Part shown: positions 31,738 through 40,725 of the stretch, in pieces | How positions within the stretch are numbered: position 1 is the stretch's first letter | Layout: the number at the start of each line of letters is the position of its first letter | Assembly (NCBI GenBank): GCA_017462015.1 | Contig: JAFTRX010000021.1 | Location: forward strand, 1 to 64,000 | Reading direction: 5' to 3' | Source of the DNA: Lentisphaeria bacterium | GTDB taxonomy: Bacteria; Verrucomicrobiota; Lentisphaeria; Victivallales; Victivallaceae | Length of the DNA stretch: 64,000 bases | Program-made: the position numbers and the translations under genes | Notes under the pieces: generated by a model | The model's database searches: none | Seen by the model: the letters and a program-made list of their open reading frames with translations, nothing else | What the model was told of the DNA's origin: nothing

Positions 31738-33312
31738 ATGAAATTTTTTGCCAGCGGAAATGAAGCCGTCGCAATGGCGGCGTTCGACTGCGGCGTCAAT
31801 CTCGGATGCGGATACCCCGGTACGCCTTCATCGGAAATCCTCGATGAACTGAGCAAACTCGGCGGTGCTGCAGAGTGGGCGCCCAATGAAAAATGTGCCA
31901 TGGAAGTTGCCATCGGTTGTGCTTATGCCGGCGGTCGCGCCCTGGTCACAATGAAACATGTCGGTCTCAACGTTGCAGCCGACCCGTTCTTCACCATCGC
32001 CTACTCCGGTACTCCCGGCGGTCTGGTGGTCATCAGTGCCGATGACCCCGGTATGGCGAGCAGCCAGAATGAACAGGACAACCGCCGCTACGCGATCGCC
32101 GCCGGTGTTCCCATGTTTGAACCGGCTGACTCCCAGGAGTGCTACGACTTTATGTGCGCGGCGTTTGAACTTGCAGACAAGTTCCGTTCACCGGTGTTGT
32201 TCCGCATGACCACCCGCGTCTGCCACTCCAAATGCGTTCTGGAACGGCGCAAAGCCACCCCGGATGCCAAAAAGAGCGGTTCATTTACCAAAGATCCGAA
32301 ATCCAACGTCATGGTTCCGGCATTTGCCAAACTGGCGCACCGCCGCATGCGTGCCGACCTCAAGACGATGGCGCAGATCAACGAAGAAGGTAAATACACC
32401 CGCATTATTGAAAACTCTTCCGAGTTCGGTATCATCACCAGCGGTATCGCCTTCCAGCATGTTCTGGATGCCGCGCCGGAAGCATCGGTCCTCAAACTCG
32501 GCATGACCTACCCTCTGCCGCTGGATACCATCAGCAAATTTGCCTCCAAGGTCAAACGCTGTCTCATCATCGACGAAGGTGATCCGGTACTCTTTGAACA
32601 GCTCAAAGCCGCCGGTATCGAAGTCGAAAACAAAGCTGAAGAGTTCCGTTTCGGCGAATTGAATGTCGCCAGAGTCCGCAAACTCATCGCCGGGGACGAT
32701 ACCCCCGATGCTCCGGGCAAACCGGGCAAGCCGCCGCAGTTGTGTGTCGGTTGCCCGCATCGCAAGACCTTTGAAGTGATCCGCGATCTCGGCTGTATTG
32801 TTTCCGGTGATATCGGCTGTTACACTCTCGGTGTCATGCCGCCGTTCAACGCCATTGATACCTGCGTCTGCATGGGCGCCAGCGTCACTGTGGGCTTGGG
32901 TATGCGCCACATGCTTCCGGAAGATGAAGCGCGCAAAGTGGTCAGTGTTATCGGCGACAGCACCTTTTTGCATACCGGTATCAACGGCATTGTGGAAATG
33001 GTTTACAACCGTCCCAAAACCGGACACGTTGTCATCATCCTCGACAACCGCATCACCGGTATGACCGGATGTCAGGAAAACCCCGCCACCGGATATCACC
33101 TCGATCTGACCCCCGCGTATGCCGTCAACTTTGAAAACATCGTCAAGGGTATCGGCGTCGATAACTGCGACGTCATCGACACCACCGCAGAACCGGAAAA
33201 GTTTGCCGAACTGCTCAAAACCCGGCTGCAGTCCAACGATTGCAGTGTTATCATCGCCCGCCGTCCCTGTATTCTGGCACTGGCAAAACGCAGTAAAATG
33301 GAGAAAAAATAA
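31738..33312 (+). CDS. iorA: Indolepyruvate ferredoxin oxidoreductase alpha subunit lacking the ferredoxin domain
   Basis: A 524-aa IorA, which with IorB converts aryl-pyruvates plus CoA to aryl-acyl-CoA using TPP and reduces ferredoxin. The pyrimidine-binding part has GYPGTPSSEIL, GLNVAADPFFTIAYSG and DDPGMASSQNEQDNRRYA. The TPP part has CVGCPHRKTFEVI, GDIGCYTLGVMPPFNAIDTCVCMGAS and ILDNRITGMTGCQENPATG. Usual IorA proteins have about 600 aa and end with two [4Fe-4S] motifs. This one stops right after ARRPC and lacks them, with iorB starting two bases later, so no remnant is left. Electron exit must use another protein. AGGAGA precedes the ATG. Confidence 0.9.
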   Translation: MKFFASGNEAVAMAAFDCGVNLGCGYPGTPSSEILDELSKLGGAAEWAPNEKCAMEVAIGCAYAGGRALVTMKHVGLNVAADPFFTIAYSGTPGGLVVISADDPGMASSQNEQDNRRYAIAAGVPMFEPADSQECYDFMCAAFELADKFRSPVLFRMTTRVCHSKCVLERRKATPDAKKSGSFTKDPKSNVMVPAFAKLAHRRMRADLKTMAQINEEGKYTRIIENSSEFGIITSGIAFQHVLDAAPEASVLKLGMTYPLPLDTISKFASKVKRCLIIDEGDPVLFEQLKAAGIEVENKAEEFRFGELNVARVRKLIAGDDTPDAPGKPGKPPQLCVGCPHRKTFEVIRDLGCIVSGDIGCYTLGVMPPFNAIDTCVCMGASVTVGLGMRHMLPEDEARKVVSVIGDSTFLHTGINGIVEMVYNRPKTGHVVIILDNRITGMTGCQENPATGYHLDLTPAYAVNFENIVKGIGVDNCDVIDTTAEPEKFAELLKTRLQSNDCSVIIARRPCILALAKRSKMEKK

Positions 33313-33314
33313 TT

Positions 33315-33788
33315 ATGCAGATAACCAATATCGTTGTTTCCGGTTTGGGCGGACAAGGCGTATTGAAGATCACGGACATTCTTGCGGAAGTGATTTTCAA
33401 TCAGAATTTTGATGTTAAAAAAAGCGAAGTCCACGGCATGAGCCAGCGCGGCGGTTCGGTTTCCAGCGAAGTACGCTTCGGTGAAAAAATCTACAGCCCG
33501 ATGGTTCCTGCCGGTGAAGCGGATATTCTTGCCGTTCTGGATGTCACGCAGACTGAAGTTGCGCTTCCGGTGCTGAAAGCCGGCGGTATCCTTATCACCC
33601 CGGACGATGTTCCGCTTGACCAGCTCAAGAACCCCAAAGCGCTCAACACCATGATCCTCGGTGCCATTTCCGCCAACCTCCCCCAACTTCCGGAAGAGGC
33701 GTTTGTCACCGCGATCGAAAATGCATTCCCGGAAAAACTCCGCGCATTGAACGTGGAAATGTTCAAAATCGGACGCAATGCCCGGTAA
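33315..33788 (+). CDS. iorB: Indolepyruvate ferredoxin oxidoreductase beta subunit
   Basis: A 157-aa IorB (gamma-type domain of the 2-oxoacid oxidoreductase family). Typical pieces are ITNIVVSGLGGQGVLKITDILAE near the N-terminus, KKSEVHGMSQRGGSVSSEVRFG, and ILAVLDVTQTEVALPVLKAGG. It is shorter than the roughly 190-200 aa of archaeal IorB. The start lies two bases after the iorA stop, so both are translated together. The following membrane-protein gene begins inside its last four codons (11-bp overlap). Confidence 0.9.
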   Translation: MQITNIVVSGLGGQGVLKITDILAEVIFNQNFDVKKSEVHGMSQRGGSVSSEVRFGEKIYSPMVPAGEADILAVLDVTQTEVALPVLKAGGILITPDDVPLDQLKNPKALNTMILGAISANLPQLPEEAFVTAIENAFPEKLRALNVEMFKIGRNAR

Positions 33789-35481
33789 ACGGACATATCA
33801 TCTCAACGGAAAATGGTGCCGCATAATACCGGCGGCGCTATTTTTCGTTGTTTCTTTTTTACTGCTGAAATCGCTGCTGCCGCCGCTGCCGTTATTTATC
33901 ACGGACAACGGCAACAAATATATGATAATGCGCAACTTTGCCGAAAACGGTACTGTCGCATTCTCCCAACTGCCGCCGGAACTGTTCCCCAAAGGCGGAT
34001 TCCACTTTCAATATATTCCCGACCGGGGGATATACTCCTTTCATTCCTGGGTACTGCCGGTAGTTGCCGCGCCATTCTATCTCCTGTCCGGCGAAAACGG
34101 TGCATTGCTGCCGGTACTGTGTTCTGCACTCGGCATCATCATGCTGCTGTGTGCATCCCGGCGTGACCGTTTTTCCCTGTATGCGCTGCTGCTGACGACA
34201 CCATTTTGGCTCTATTCGCTGATGCTGTGGGAGATGGTACCGGGGATGCTGGCGGCATTGGCAGGATTTATCATGCTCAAACGCCGCAATATGCTGGCAG
34301 CAGGGATCATCTTCGGTCTCGGAATATGGATGCGTGAAGAATTATACATCCTCGGATTCATCACCGGAATTATACTGCTCTGCCGCCGTCAATGGCGCAA
34401 TGCACTGCACCTTGCCGCCGGTGCAATAGCGGCAGTATTGCCGCTCTGGCTGATAAATTTTCTCATTTACGGTCATATTCTCGGGCTGCACGGTGCGACC
34501 TATGCCGTGAACAACCGTGAAGGCACCTTCTCGCTGTTGGCGGAACTGCAGGGGGTGGTTTTCAACTATTACCAGCACCTGCTCCGGTTTGAAACCATTT
34601 CCCCGCCGTATGCAGCGCTTGCGTTATCTGTCTGCGGTACAGCGGCACTGCTTGTACCGGGATTTTTTCGCGATACCAAAGTAAAACTTGCCGGTTTGAC
34701 GGCATTCACTGTGATCGATCTGATATTTATCCTGCATCTGTTTCGTTCCCGCGATATGGTTATGATGGATTCCCCGCTTTTCCGATGCGGAGTTACGATG
34801 AGTCTGTTTTTCACACTGCCGTTGGCGGCGGGATATTTCATCAATCTGCGCACACTGCTCACCGACCGCAACCGCAATATGCGTTTTATGGCGCAAGCGG
34901 TACTCATTTATATCGTTTTTGTGCCGGTGATGCTGACCCGTTTTGATATCGGATTGACTTTCGGTGCGCGCCATTATATGTGCATCATGCCGATGCTGAT
35001 GATATTGAGTTTTCGCGGTTTTGCGGGGATGCAATGTCCTGTCAGGATAAAACAATTTTTCCTGCTCGTTCTGTGTGCCGGCGGTATCGTGCTGCAATTC
35101 TGGGGATTCAAAACTTTGTATATCAGCAGCCGCCACAGTGCGGCGCTGGAAACGCGGCTTGCCGCCTGTCCGGAAAAAACGGTCATCAGTGATGTATTCT
35201 TTCTCCCGGAACAAGCTCCGCGGATATTCTTTGACAAACAATTTCTGGAAGTCGCATCACCCCAACAGCTTACTGCTGCCATTGCATATTTGCAGAAACA
35301 TCAAACAAGTGAATTTATCCTTATCCTCGGCAGAAATCAATTCCGGAAGATGGATAACGCGGTGCTGAAGCGCTTGCTGGATGCGTACCCCGTCTGCGCG
35401 CCGCCGCAGGAAATTTATGCCGCACCGGGGATGCCATTATTTATTGTACACTGCCGAGCGCCGCAACCAGCGGCGCAATAA
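33778..35481 (+). CDS. Polytopic membrane glycosyltransferase-like protein
   Basis: A 567-aa protein with about ten or more hydrophobic helices, an N-terminal loop containing ITDNGNKYMIMRNFAENG, and a soluble C-terminal tail of about 120 residues. The layout fits a GT-C (PMT/ArnT-like) enzyme that moves sugars from lipid carriers, with the acidic first loop as the catalytic site. No closer family can be named. It starts within the end of iorB (11-bp overlap). Its 3' end runs 41 bp into the convergent murC gene, so the two coding tails overlap on opposite strands. Confidence 0.65.
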   Translation: MPGKRTYHLNGKWCRIIPAALFFVVSFLLLKSLLPPLPLFITDNGNKYMIMRNFAENGTVAFSQLPPELFPKGGFHFQYIPDRGIYSFHSWVLPVVAAPFYLLSGENGALLPVLCSALGIIMLLCASRRDRFSLYALLLTTPFWLYSLMLWEMVPGMLAALAGFIMLKRRNMLAAGIIFGLGIWMREELYILGFITGIILLCRRQWRNALHLAAGAIAAVLPLWLINFLIYGHILGLHGATYAVNNREGTFSLLAELQGVVFNYYQHLLRFETISPPYAALALSVCGTAALLVPGFFRDTKVKLAGLTAFTVIDLIFILHLFRSRDMVMMDSPLFRCGVTMSLFFTLPLAAGYFINLRTLLTDRNRNMRFMAQAVLIYIVFVPVMLTRFDIGLTFGARHYMCIMPMLMILSFRGFAGMQCPVRIKQFFLLVLCAGGIVLQFWGFKTLYISSRHSAALETRLAACPEKTVISDVFFLPEQAPRIFFDKQFLEVASPQQLTAAIAYLQKHQTSEFILILGRNQFRKMDNAVLKRLLDAYPVCAPPQEIYAAPGMPLFIVHCRAPQPAAQ

Positions 35482-36697
35482 GCTGTTCTACATCACCGGC
35501 ACCGAGAATGGCGACCACATTGCCAGTTCCGGATATCCCGGATGCAACTCCGGAAGCAATATCGTCCCAGTCGCCATCCATAAACACACCGCCGCATGCC
35601 GCGGCAAGTTCACTGCTGCCAAGTTTTCCGCTTTCGCACCACGCCGCAAACACCGGCACGATGAATGTACGGTCCGCCGCTTTCAACACAGCGGCAAACT
35701 CATCAAAATACCGTTCCAGCCGGGCATAACGGTGCGGTTGAAAAACAACTGTCAATTTTGCTTCAGGATACTTTAAGCGCAACAGTTCCAGACTCCGCGC
35801 CACTTCAGTCGGATGGTGCGCGTAATCCTCAATGACCGTACACGCAGGCGTGCTGTAATGCAGTGTCATCCGGCGTTTCACCTGCGGATATTCCGCCGCT
35901 GCAGAGACGGCATCAGCTTCATCACATCCGGAAAGAACTGCGGCACGACAGGCAAGAAAGCTGTTCGCCGCCTGAAAACCGTACAATCCGGCAAAACTTT
36001 CCGGCATCTTCTCCAAACGTACCGCGTTGGGATGATCCGCAAACAACCGGTCGCACTTGGGAGACGCATAATAGAGCAAAATTTCCGACTTCCGGGCAAA
36101 GGTACGAAAATTTTCATCCAGCACCTCCACACCGCCCAAGCTCCACGCGTGGTCATCTTCCACATTGGGAACCACACCGATAAAATTGGTCAGCGCCGTA
36201 TGCGTTCCATCGGATTCATCCGCCTCCGTAACAAAGATATCATCGCCGCAACCGTTGTCACATGACGGCATACCGGCAATTTGCGCGCCGATCATAAATC
36301 CCGGATTCTTGCCGCATTTACGCAAAATCGCCGCGATCAGCGCAGAAATCGAACTCTTGCCATGGGTTCCGGAAACAGCGATCACCCGACGGTAATTTTT
36401 GGCAAATTCAGCAAGAAATTCCCCCCGCCGGAAACACGGCAGCTGCCGTTGCCGTGCCAACGCCAATTCGGGATTATCAGCAGTTGCCGCCGATGTATAC
36501 ACGACCGTATCCACATCCGGACGGAGATTTGCCTCCCGGTGGCCGGTAAAAATTTCCGCTCCGGCGGCTGCCAACTGCTGACATTTGCTGTTGAATTCAA
36601 TATCGGAACCGGATACGGCAACTTTTCGCGCCAGCAGCAGCTGTGCCAATGGGGCCATCCCGGCACCGCCGATACCCACAAAATGAACCTTCTTCAT
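35441..36697 (-). CDS. murC: UDP-N-acetylmuramate--L-alanine ligase MurC
   Basis: A 418-aa Mur ligase adding L-Ala to UDP-MurNAc in peptidoglycan synthesis. The N-terminal Rossmann motif is VHFVGIGGAGMAPLA; ATP binding is SGTHGKSS (residues 109-116, usually GTHGKTT); EADESDG is the metal/substrate site; the C-terminal domain has EDYAHHPTEV and FQPHRYARLERYF, hallmark MurC pieces; GAGDVEQLIAPL closes the protein. It is slightly shorter than most MurCs (450-490). The ATG at 36697 lies three bases after the stop of the MsbA-like gene, making it the last gene of the degT-msbA-murC run. Confidence 0.9.
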   Translation of the reverse strand: MKKVHFVGIGGAGMAPLAQLLLARKVAVSGSDIEFNSKCQQLAAAGAEIFTGHREANLRPDVDTVVYTSAATADNPELALARQRQLPCFRRGEFLAEFAKNYRRVIAVSGTHGKSSISALIAAILRKCGKNPGFMIGAQIAGMPSCDNGCGDDIFVTEADESDGTHTALTNFIGVVPNVEDDHAWSLGGVEVLDENFRTFARKSEILLYYASPKCDRLFADHPNAVRLEKMPESFAGLYGFQAANSFLACRAAVLSGCDEADAVSAAAEYPQVKRRMTLHYSTPACTVIEDYAHHPTEVARSLELLRLKYPEAKLTVVFQPHRYARLERYFDEFAAVLKAADRTFIVPVFAAWCESGKLGSSELAAACGGVFMDGDWDDIASGVASGISGTGNVVAILGAGDVEQLIAPLVAALGSVQ

Positions 36698-36700
36698 CGC

Positions 36701-38746
36701 TCAATGCTCAAACTGTGTGTCGTGAAGTTTCCGGTAAACACCATTCTTTGCCAACAGCTCATCGTGCGTGCCACATTCGACGATCTTTCCCCGGCTCATC
36801 ACGATGATCTTGTCAGCATGCTGGATCGTCGTCAACCGGTGTGCGATGGCAAACACCGTGCGGTTGTTCATAACGCGGTTCAACGCATCCTGCACCAGAC
36901 GTTCAGTAACGTTGTCCAGCGCGCTGGTGGCTTCGTCCAGAATCAATATCGGCGGGTTCTTCAATATCGCCCGCGCGATGGCAATACGCTGTTTTTCTCC
37001 GCCGGAAAGCTTGAAGCCGTTCTCGCCGACCACCGTATCATAGCCTTCAGCATGAACACCGCCGGAGATAAAGTCGTGCGCATTGGCGAGCTTCGCCGCC
37101 GCAATAACATCATCGCGGCTTGCTTCCGGCGTACCATAGGCAATATTGTCTGCGATCGTATCGTTGAACATCATCGGATTCTGATTCACCACACCGATCA
37201 GGCGCCGCAGCGATGCAATGGTGTAATCCCGGATGTCTTTGCCATCTATCAACACCTGTCCATCGCTGACATCATAAAAACGCGCGATCAAATTGGCAAG
37301 GGTACTTTTTCCGGAACCGGTTTCACCGACCACCGCAACCATACTTCCCTTGGGAATGGAAAAGCTCACATTGTCAATCACAGTATGGTCATCATAGCTG
37401 AAGGTCACGTTACGCACTTCGATACCGGAGGAAAACTCTTTCAACTGCACGGCATCCGCCTTTTCCGGCAGTTCCATATCGGTATCAAGCAGATCGAAAA
37501 TACGATCCGCCGCCGCCATCGACTGCTGGACGATGGCAATAACCTTGGACAACTCTTTCAGCGGCTGATATGCCATCAGCGCCGGTGCAAACAACGCCGT
37601 CAACTGCGTGACCGACACACCGGAACGGTAGCTGTAAAAGAGAAATCCCATCGCCGCAATGCCAATCAATATCTCGACCATGGGAGAAACCAGCACATGC
37701 AGACGCATCGCCCGTACCGTCTGCCGGAAATACTTCCGGTTGACAAAACGGAAACGGTCAAGTTCAATTTCTTCGGTATTGTACGCCTTCACCACCCGGA
37801 TACAGGAAAATGCTTCATGCATCCGCGTCATAACATCGGCAATACGCGCATAACTCTTGCGGTAATACTTGCGGATGACTCGCCCCAGCAACTGCATCGG
37901 CACCAACAGCAACGGCGGTCCGACCAGCAGCATGACGATAAGTGAATAGTTGTTGTACTCCCGGCAGGCGACGATGATCGCCGCCACGCAGCCGATGATC
38001 TGCAGCGGCGCATTGGTCAAGTCTTCAACACTGTGCGTAATGGAATATTCCAGCGCCGCCGTATCGTTGACCGCACGGCTGATAAGCTGTCCGACATCGT
38101 TCTTGCCGAAATATTTGAGCGACTGCCGCATCAAGCGGGAAAATATCTGCGCCCGCAAATCGGCAACCACCCGGCTGCCGACCCAGCGCGTACAGTACGC
38201 ATTGATATACCGTGCAAGGTTTTTGAACACCCACGCCAGAATGAACATCGCCACATACAGCCCGAAGAGCTGCCATGCGACCTTTCCTTCCGGACTCACC
38301 GCCTCGAAAGAAAACTCTTTCGGCCAGGTAACATGGATAGTGGTTCCATCAATGGAGAACGGCAGATGCAGATTTTTCCCGATTTTGCTTGCGGTATTCA
38401 GCATCTTAGCCAACTGCGGATCTTTGGATGCCGCAGTATCCGGAGTCATCGCCTTCTGTACGGCGGCAATTTTCTCTGCTTCTCCGGCAGCTGAACTCTT
38501 TTCCATCGCCTCGACTATCCGCCGGGCGGTATCGTCATTCTGCGCCGTTTCCTTCACTTTGATATCGACCACCCCGATCATCTGCGGGATGGTCAACAGT
38601 GACACAAATACGGAACCGCCGACCAGCATACCGGCAATGATACCGACCGCCAATCGTTTCCAATACGGGCGCACATAACCGAGAAGCCGCCAGTAACCGT
38701 GGCGGGTTCTCGTTTCAAGATTACATGTTTCGTCCTGATGCCACAT
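36701..38746 (-). CDS. MsbA-like ABC exporter (membrane and ATPase domains fused)
   Basis: A 681-aa half-transporter with six predicted helices and a C-terminal ATPase. Walker A is GETGSGKST with Lys480; signature LSGGEKQRIAIARAIL; Walker B ILILDEATSALD; H-loop FAIAHRLTTIQ. It is a type IV exporter of the lipid A flippase or multidrug kind; neighbours murC and a sugar aminotransferase favour LPS-core flipping. A distinctive feature is a loop of about 100 residues between the first two helices (residues about 62-160), with VVDIKVKETAQNDD and KEFSFEAVSPEGK, which would face the periplasm. The gene starts one base after the DegT-like gene. Confidence 0.85.
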   Translation of the reverse strand: MWHQDETCNLETRTRHGYWRLLGYVRPYWKRLAVGIIAGMLVGGSVFVSLLTIPQMIGVVDIKVKETAQNDDTARRIVEAMEKSSAAGEAEKIAAVQKAMTPDTAASKDPQLAKMLNTASKIGKNLHLPFSIDGTTIHVTWPKEFSFEAVSPEGKVAWQLFGLYVAMFILAWVFKNLARYINAYCTRWVGSRVVADLRAQIFSRLMRQSLKYFGKNDVGQLISRAVNDTAALEYSITHSVEDLTNAPLQIIGCVAAIIVACREYNNYSLIVMLLVGPPLLLVPMQLLGRVIRKYYRKSYARIADVMTRMHEAFSCIRVVKAYNTEEIELDRFRFVNRKYFRQTVRAMRLHVLVSPMVEILIGIAAMGFLFYSYRSGVSVTQLTALFAPALMAYQPLKELSKVIAIVQQSMAAADRIFDLLDTDMELPEKADAVQLKEFSSGIEVRNVTFSYDDHTVIDNVSFSIPKGSMVAVVGETGSGKSTLANLIARFYDVSDGQVLIDGKDIRDYTIASLRRLIGVVNQNPMMFNDTIADNIAYGTPEASRDDVIAAAKLANAHDFISGGVHAEGYDTVVGENGFKLSGGEKQRIAIARAILKNPPILILDEATSALDNVTERLVQDALNRVMNNRTVFAIAHRLTTIQHADKIIVMSRGKIVECGTHDELLAKNGVYRKLHDTQFEH

Positions 38747-38747
38747 T

Positions 38748-39872
38748 TTACTTGGCAGCGAACGCCTTGATGGTATCTACGACCAGCGCCAGCTGGTCGG
38801 CAGAGAGTTCACCGAAGATCGGCAGTGCCAGCACTTCGGAAGTAGCTTTTTCACATTCCGGATAATCGCCGACTTTGCCGCCCAGCTCCTTGAAGCACTC
38901 CTGCAAGTGCAGTGAAAGCGGATAATAGACCGCGCAACCGATACCGTTGTCCAACAAATACTGGCGCAACGCATCACGCTTGCCGCCGGCAACCCGGATG
39001 CAGAACTGATTGTAAATGTGACGAACCGGATATGCCGCTTCCTGCGGCAAAGTGATCAAATCACTGATATTGGCAGCGGCGAACAGTTCACGGTAGATCG
39101 CCGCATTGCGCTGACGGGCAGCGCTCCAATCATCCAGACTGCGCAGTTTGATGGACAGAATCGCCGCCTGCAACGCATCCAGACGGAAGTTTCCGCCGAC
39201 ATATTCGTGGATGTAGGTTTTGCTCTGACCGTGGTTGCGGTAAATCTTGAGCAGTGCTTCGCGTTCCGGAGTGTCGCAACTGACCGCACCGCCGTCGCCG
39301 AAACAACCGAGGTTCTTGCTGGGGAAGAAGCTGAATGCACCGTATTCAGCGAAAGTACCGACCCGCTTGCCCTTGTATTCAGCACCGATCGCCTGACAGG
39401 CATCTTCGATGATGAAGAGATTGTTTTCTTTGGCGATCTTCACGATGGGGTCCATATCCGCCGCCTGACCGAACAAATGCACCGGAATGATACCGCGGGT
39501 ACGCGGAGTGATCTTTTCCGCGATTTTGGCAGGATCGATATTGAACGTCACCGGGTCGATGTCAGCAAAGACCGGAGTCGCACCGGCACGAACGATCGCA
39601 CCGACCGTGGCAAAGAAAGTAAAGGGAGAGGTGATGATCTCGTCACCCGGTTTGATCTTTTCTGCCATCAACGCAATCAGCAACGCATCAGAACCACTGG
39701 TAACACCGACCGCACCACCGCTTTGACAATATGCGGCAAGTTCTTTCTCAAATGCTTCAACTTTGGGGCCGAGGATGAAATACTGGCTGTCGCAAATTTC
39801 CGAAACAACAGAGAGGATTTCAGCTTTCAGGGGCGCGTACTGCGCTTTGAGGTCGAGCAAAGGTACCTGCAT
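38748..39872 (-). CDS. DegT/DnrJ/EryC1 sugar aminotransferase (GnnB/WbpE-like)
   Basis: A 374-aa PLP enzyme that aminates a keto-sugar nucleotide. The Schiff-base lysine is Lys186 in SFFPSKNLGCFGDGGA; other family landmarks are VTSGSDALLIALMA, SPFTFFATVGAIVRAGATPVFADIDP, IPVHLFGQAADMD and EDACQAIGAEYKG. This set fits 3-amino-sugar enzymes such as GnnB or WbpE. The GnnA-like dehydrogenase at 44899-45894 would be its natural partner, giving UDP-GlcNAc3N for lipid A. ATG at 39872 follows TGGAGA. A promoter lies upstream whose -10 region shares 14 bases with that of the gnnA-like gene. Confidence 0.85.
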   Translation of the reverse strand: MQVPLLDLKAQYAPLKAEILSVVSEICDSQYFILGPKVEAFEKELAAYCQSGGAVGVTSGSDALLIALMAEKIKPGDEIITSPFTFFATVGAIVRAGATPVFADIDPVTFNIDPAKIAEKITPRTRGIIPVHLFGQAADMDPIVKIAKENNLFIIEDACQAIGAEYKGKRVGTFAEYGAFSFFPSKNLGCFGDGGAVSCDTPEREALLKIYRNHGQSKTYIHEYVGGNFRLDALQAAILSIKLRSLDDWSAARQRNAAIYRELFAAANISDLITLPQEAAYPVRHIYNQFCIRVAGGKRDALRQYLLDNGIGCAVYYPLSLHLQECFKELGGKVGDYPECEKATSEVLALPIFGELSADQLALVVDTIKAFAAK

Positions 39873-39958
39873 TTTTATAATCTCCAAAAATATTGAGTTT
39901 TAATAATTTCAGTCCGTGTCAACATCCGTTTCACACTGGATATGACATTAACTTACTT

Positions 39959-39987
39959 AATATACCATCGGTACAACTGTTTTACAA
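39959..39987 (-). promoter_or_regulatory. Sigma-70-like promoter for the degT-msbA-murC genes
   Basis: On the minus strand, TTGTAA (39987-39982), 17 bp, TATATT (39964-39959). The 14-mer GTATATTAAGTAAG around the -10 occurs identically before the gnnA-like gene at 45961-45974. Confidence 0.55.
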
Positions 39988-40012
39988 CTGTTCCCAACGA
40001 TTTATTCCAAAT

Positions 40013-40720
40013 TTAACGTCCCCGCCGGGTTCCGGGCAATGATTCATTTATCCGCAATTCCACTTTCGGCTGAAGTTTGACTATCTCATTTTCATCGAAC
40101 GGAACCTGATCCCGGCTGCCATTGCCTTTCAGATACGAGACCAAAAGAATCACACCGAACACAACCAGCGCAATCACCACAATAGCAATCACGGAAAATA
40201 TGGCTATTTCAAACTTACGGATGATCCGGCTGTTTTCACCGGACTCATCGGCGAAACAGGTTCCGGTATAACTTTCCGGCTTCTCACACTGAATGTCGCT
40301 CCACGGTGCAACCACCTGCTCTTCTTCGTCTTCAGACAGGTTGTAAAGTTCGCTCAAACGCCGCAAATATGCCAGCGTGTACACCGATTGCGGCAGTTCT
40401 TCAAATTTTCCACCTTCAAGCGCATGGATATAGATTGCCCGGATTTTGGTGATTTCTTCCACATCCGCAGGAGTCAACCCCATCCGGCTCCGCGCCTCTT
40501 CCAGAATACGGGCGGATTCCAACTTATCCAGCTCCGCATCATCCAATGCCCGCCGGGAACGCCGTTTTCCATTTGCCGGGCGCGTCTCCACGACCGGAGC
40601 ATCCTCTTCATCTTCCGGAATATCGTCAGTACCAACATCTTCCTGTTCACGGGAAACGAACAGGTCATCTGTATCATCGATCCGTTTGCCGGATTTTATC
40701 CGGTTACCCAAATCAAGCAT
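40013..40720 (-). CDS. RodZ-like protein with helix-turn-helix and one membrane helix
   Basis: A 235-aa protein with an acidic N-terminal tail, a cytoplasmic HTH_25-like domain at about 72-128 (ILEEARSRMGLTPADVEEITKIR...YLRRLSELYNL), and one membrane helix at 171-197, followed by a short periplasmic tail. This order is that of RodZ, which links MreB filaments to the membrane for cell shape. The acidic leader and the very short periplasmic part are unusual, and no MreB gene is near, so RodZ function is inferred. ATG at 40720 follows AAAGGAG and lies five bases after ftsK. Confidence 0.75.
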   Translation of the reverse strand: MLDLGNRIKSGKRIDDTDDLFVSREQEDVGTDDIPEDEEDAPVVETRPANGKRRSRRALDDAELDKLESARILEEARSRMGLTPADVEEITKIRAIYIHALEGGKFEELPQSVYTLAYLRRLSELYNLSEDEEEQVVAPWSDIQCEKPESYTGTCFADESGENSRIIRKFEIAIFSVIAIVVIALVVFGVILLVSYLKGNGSRDQVPFDENEIVKLQPKVELRINESLPGTRRGR

Positions 40721-40725
40721 CTTAA

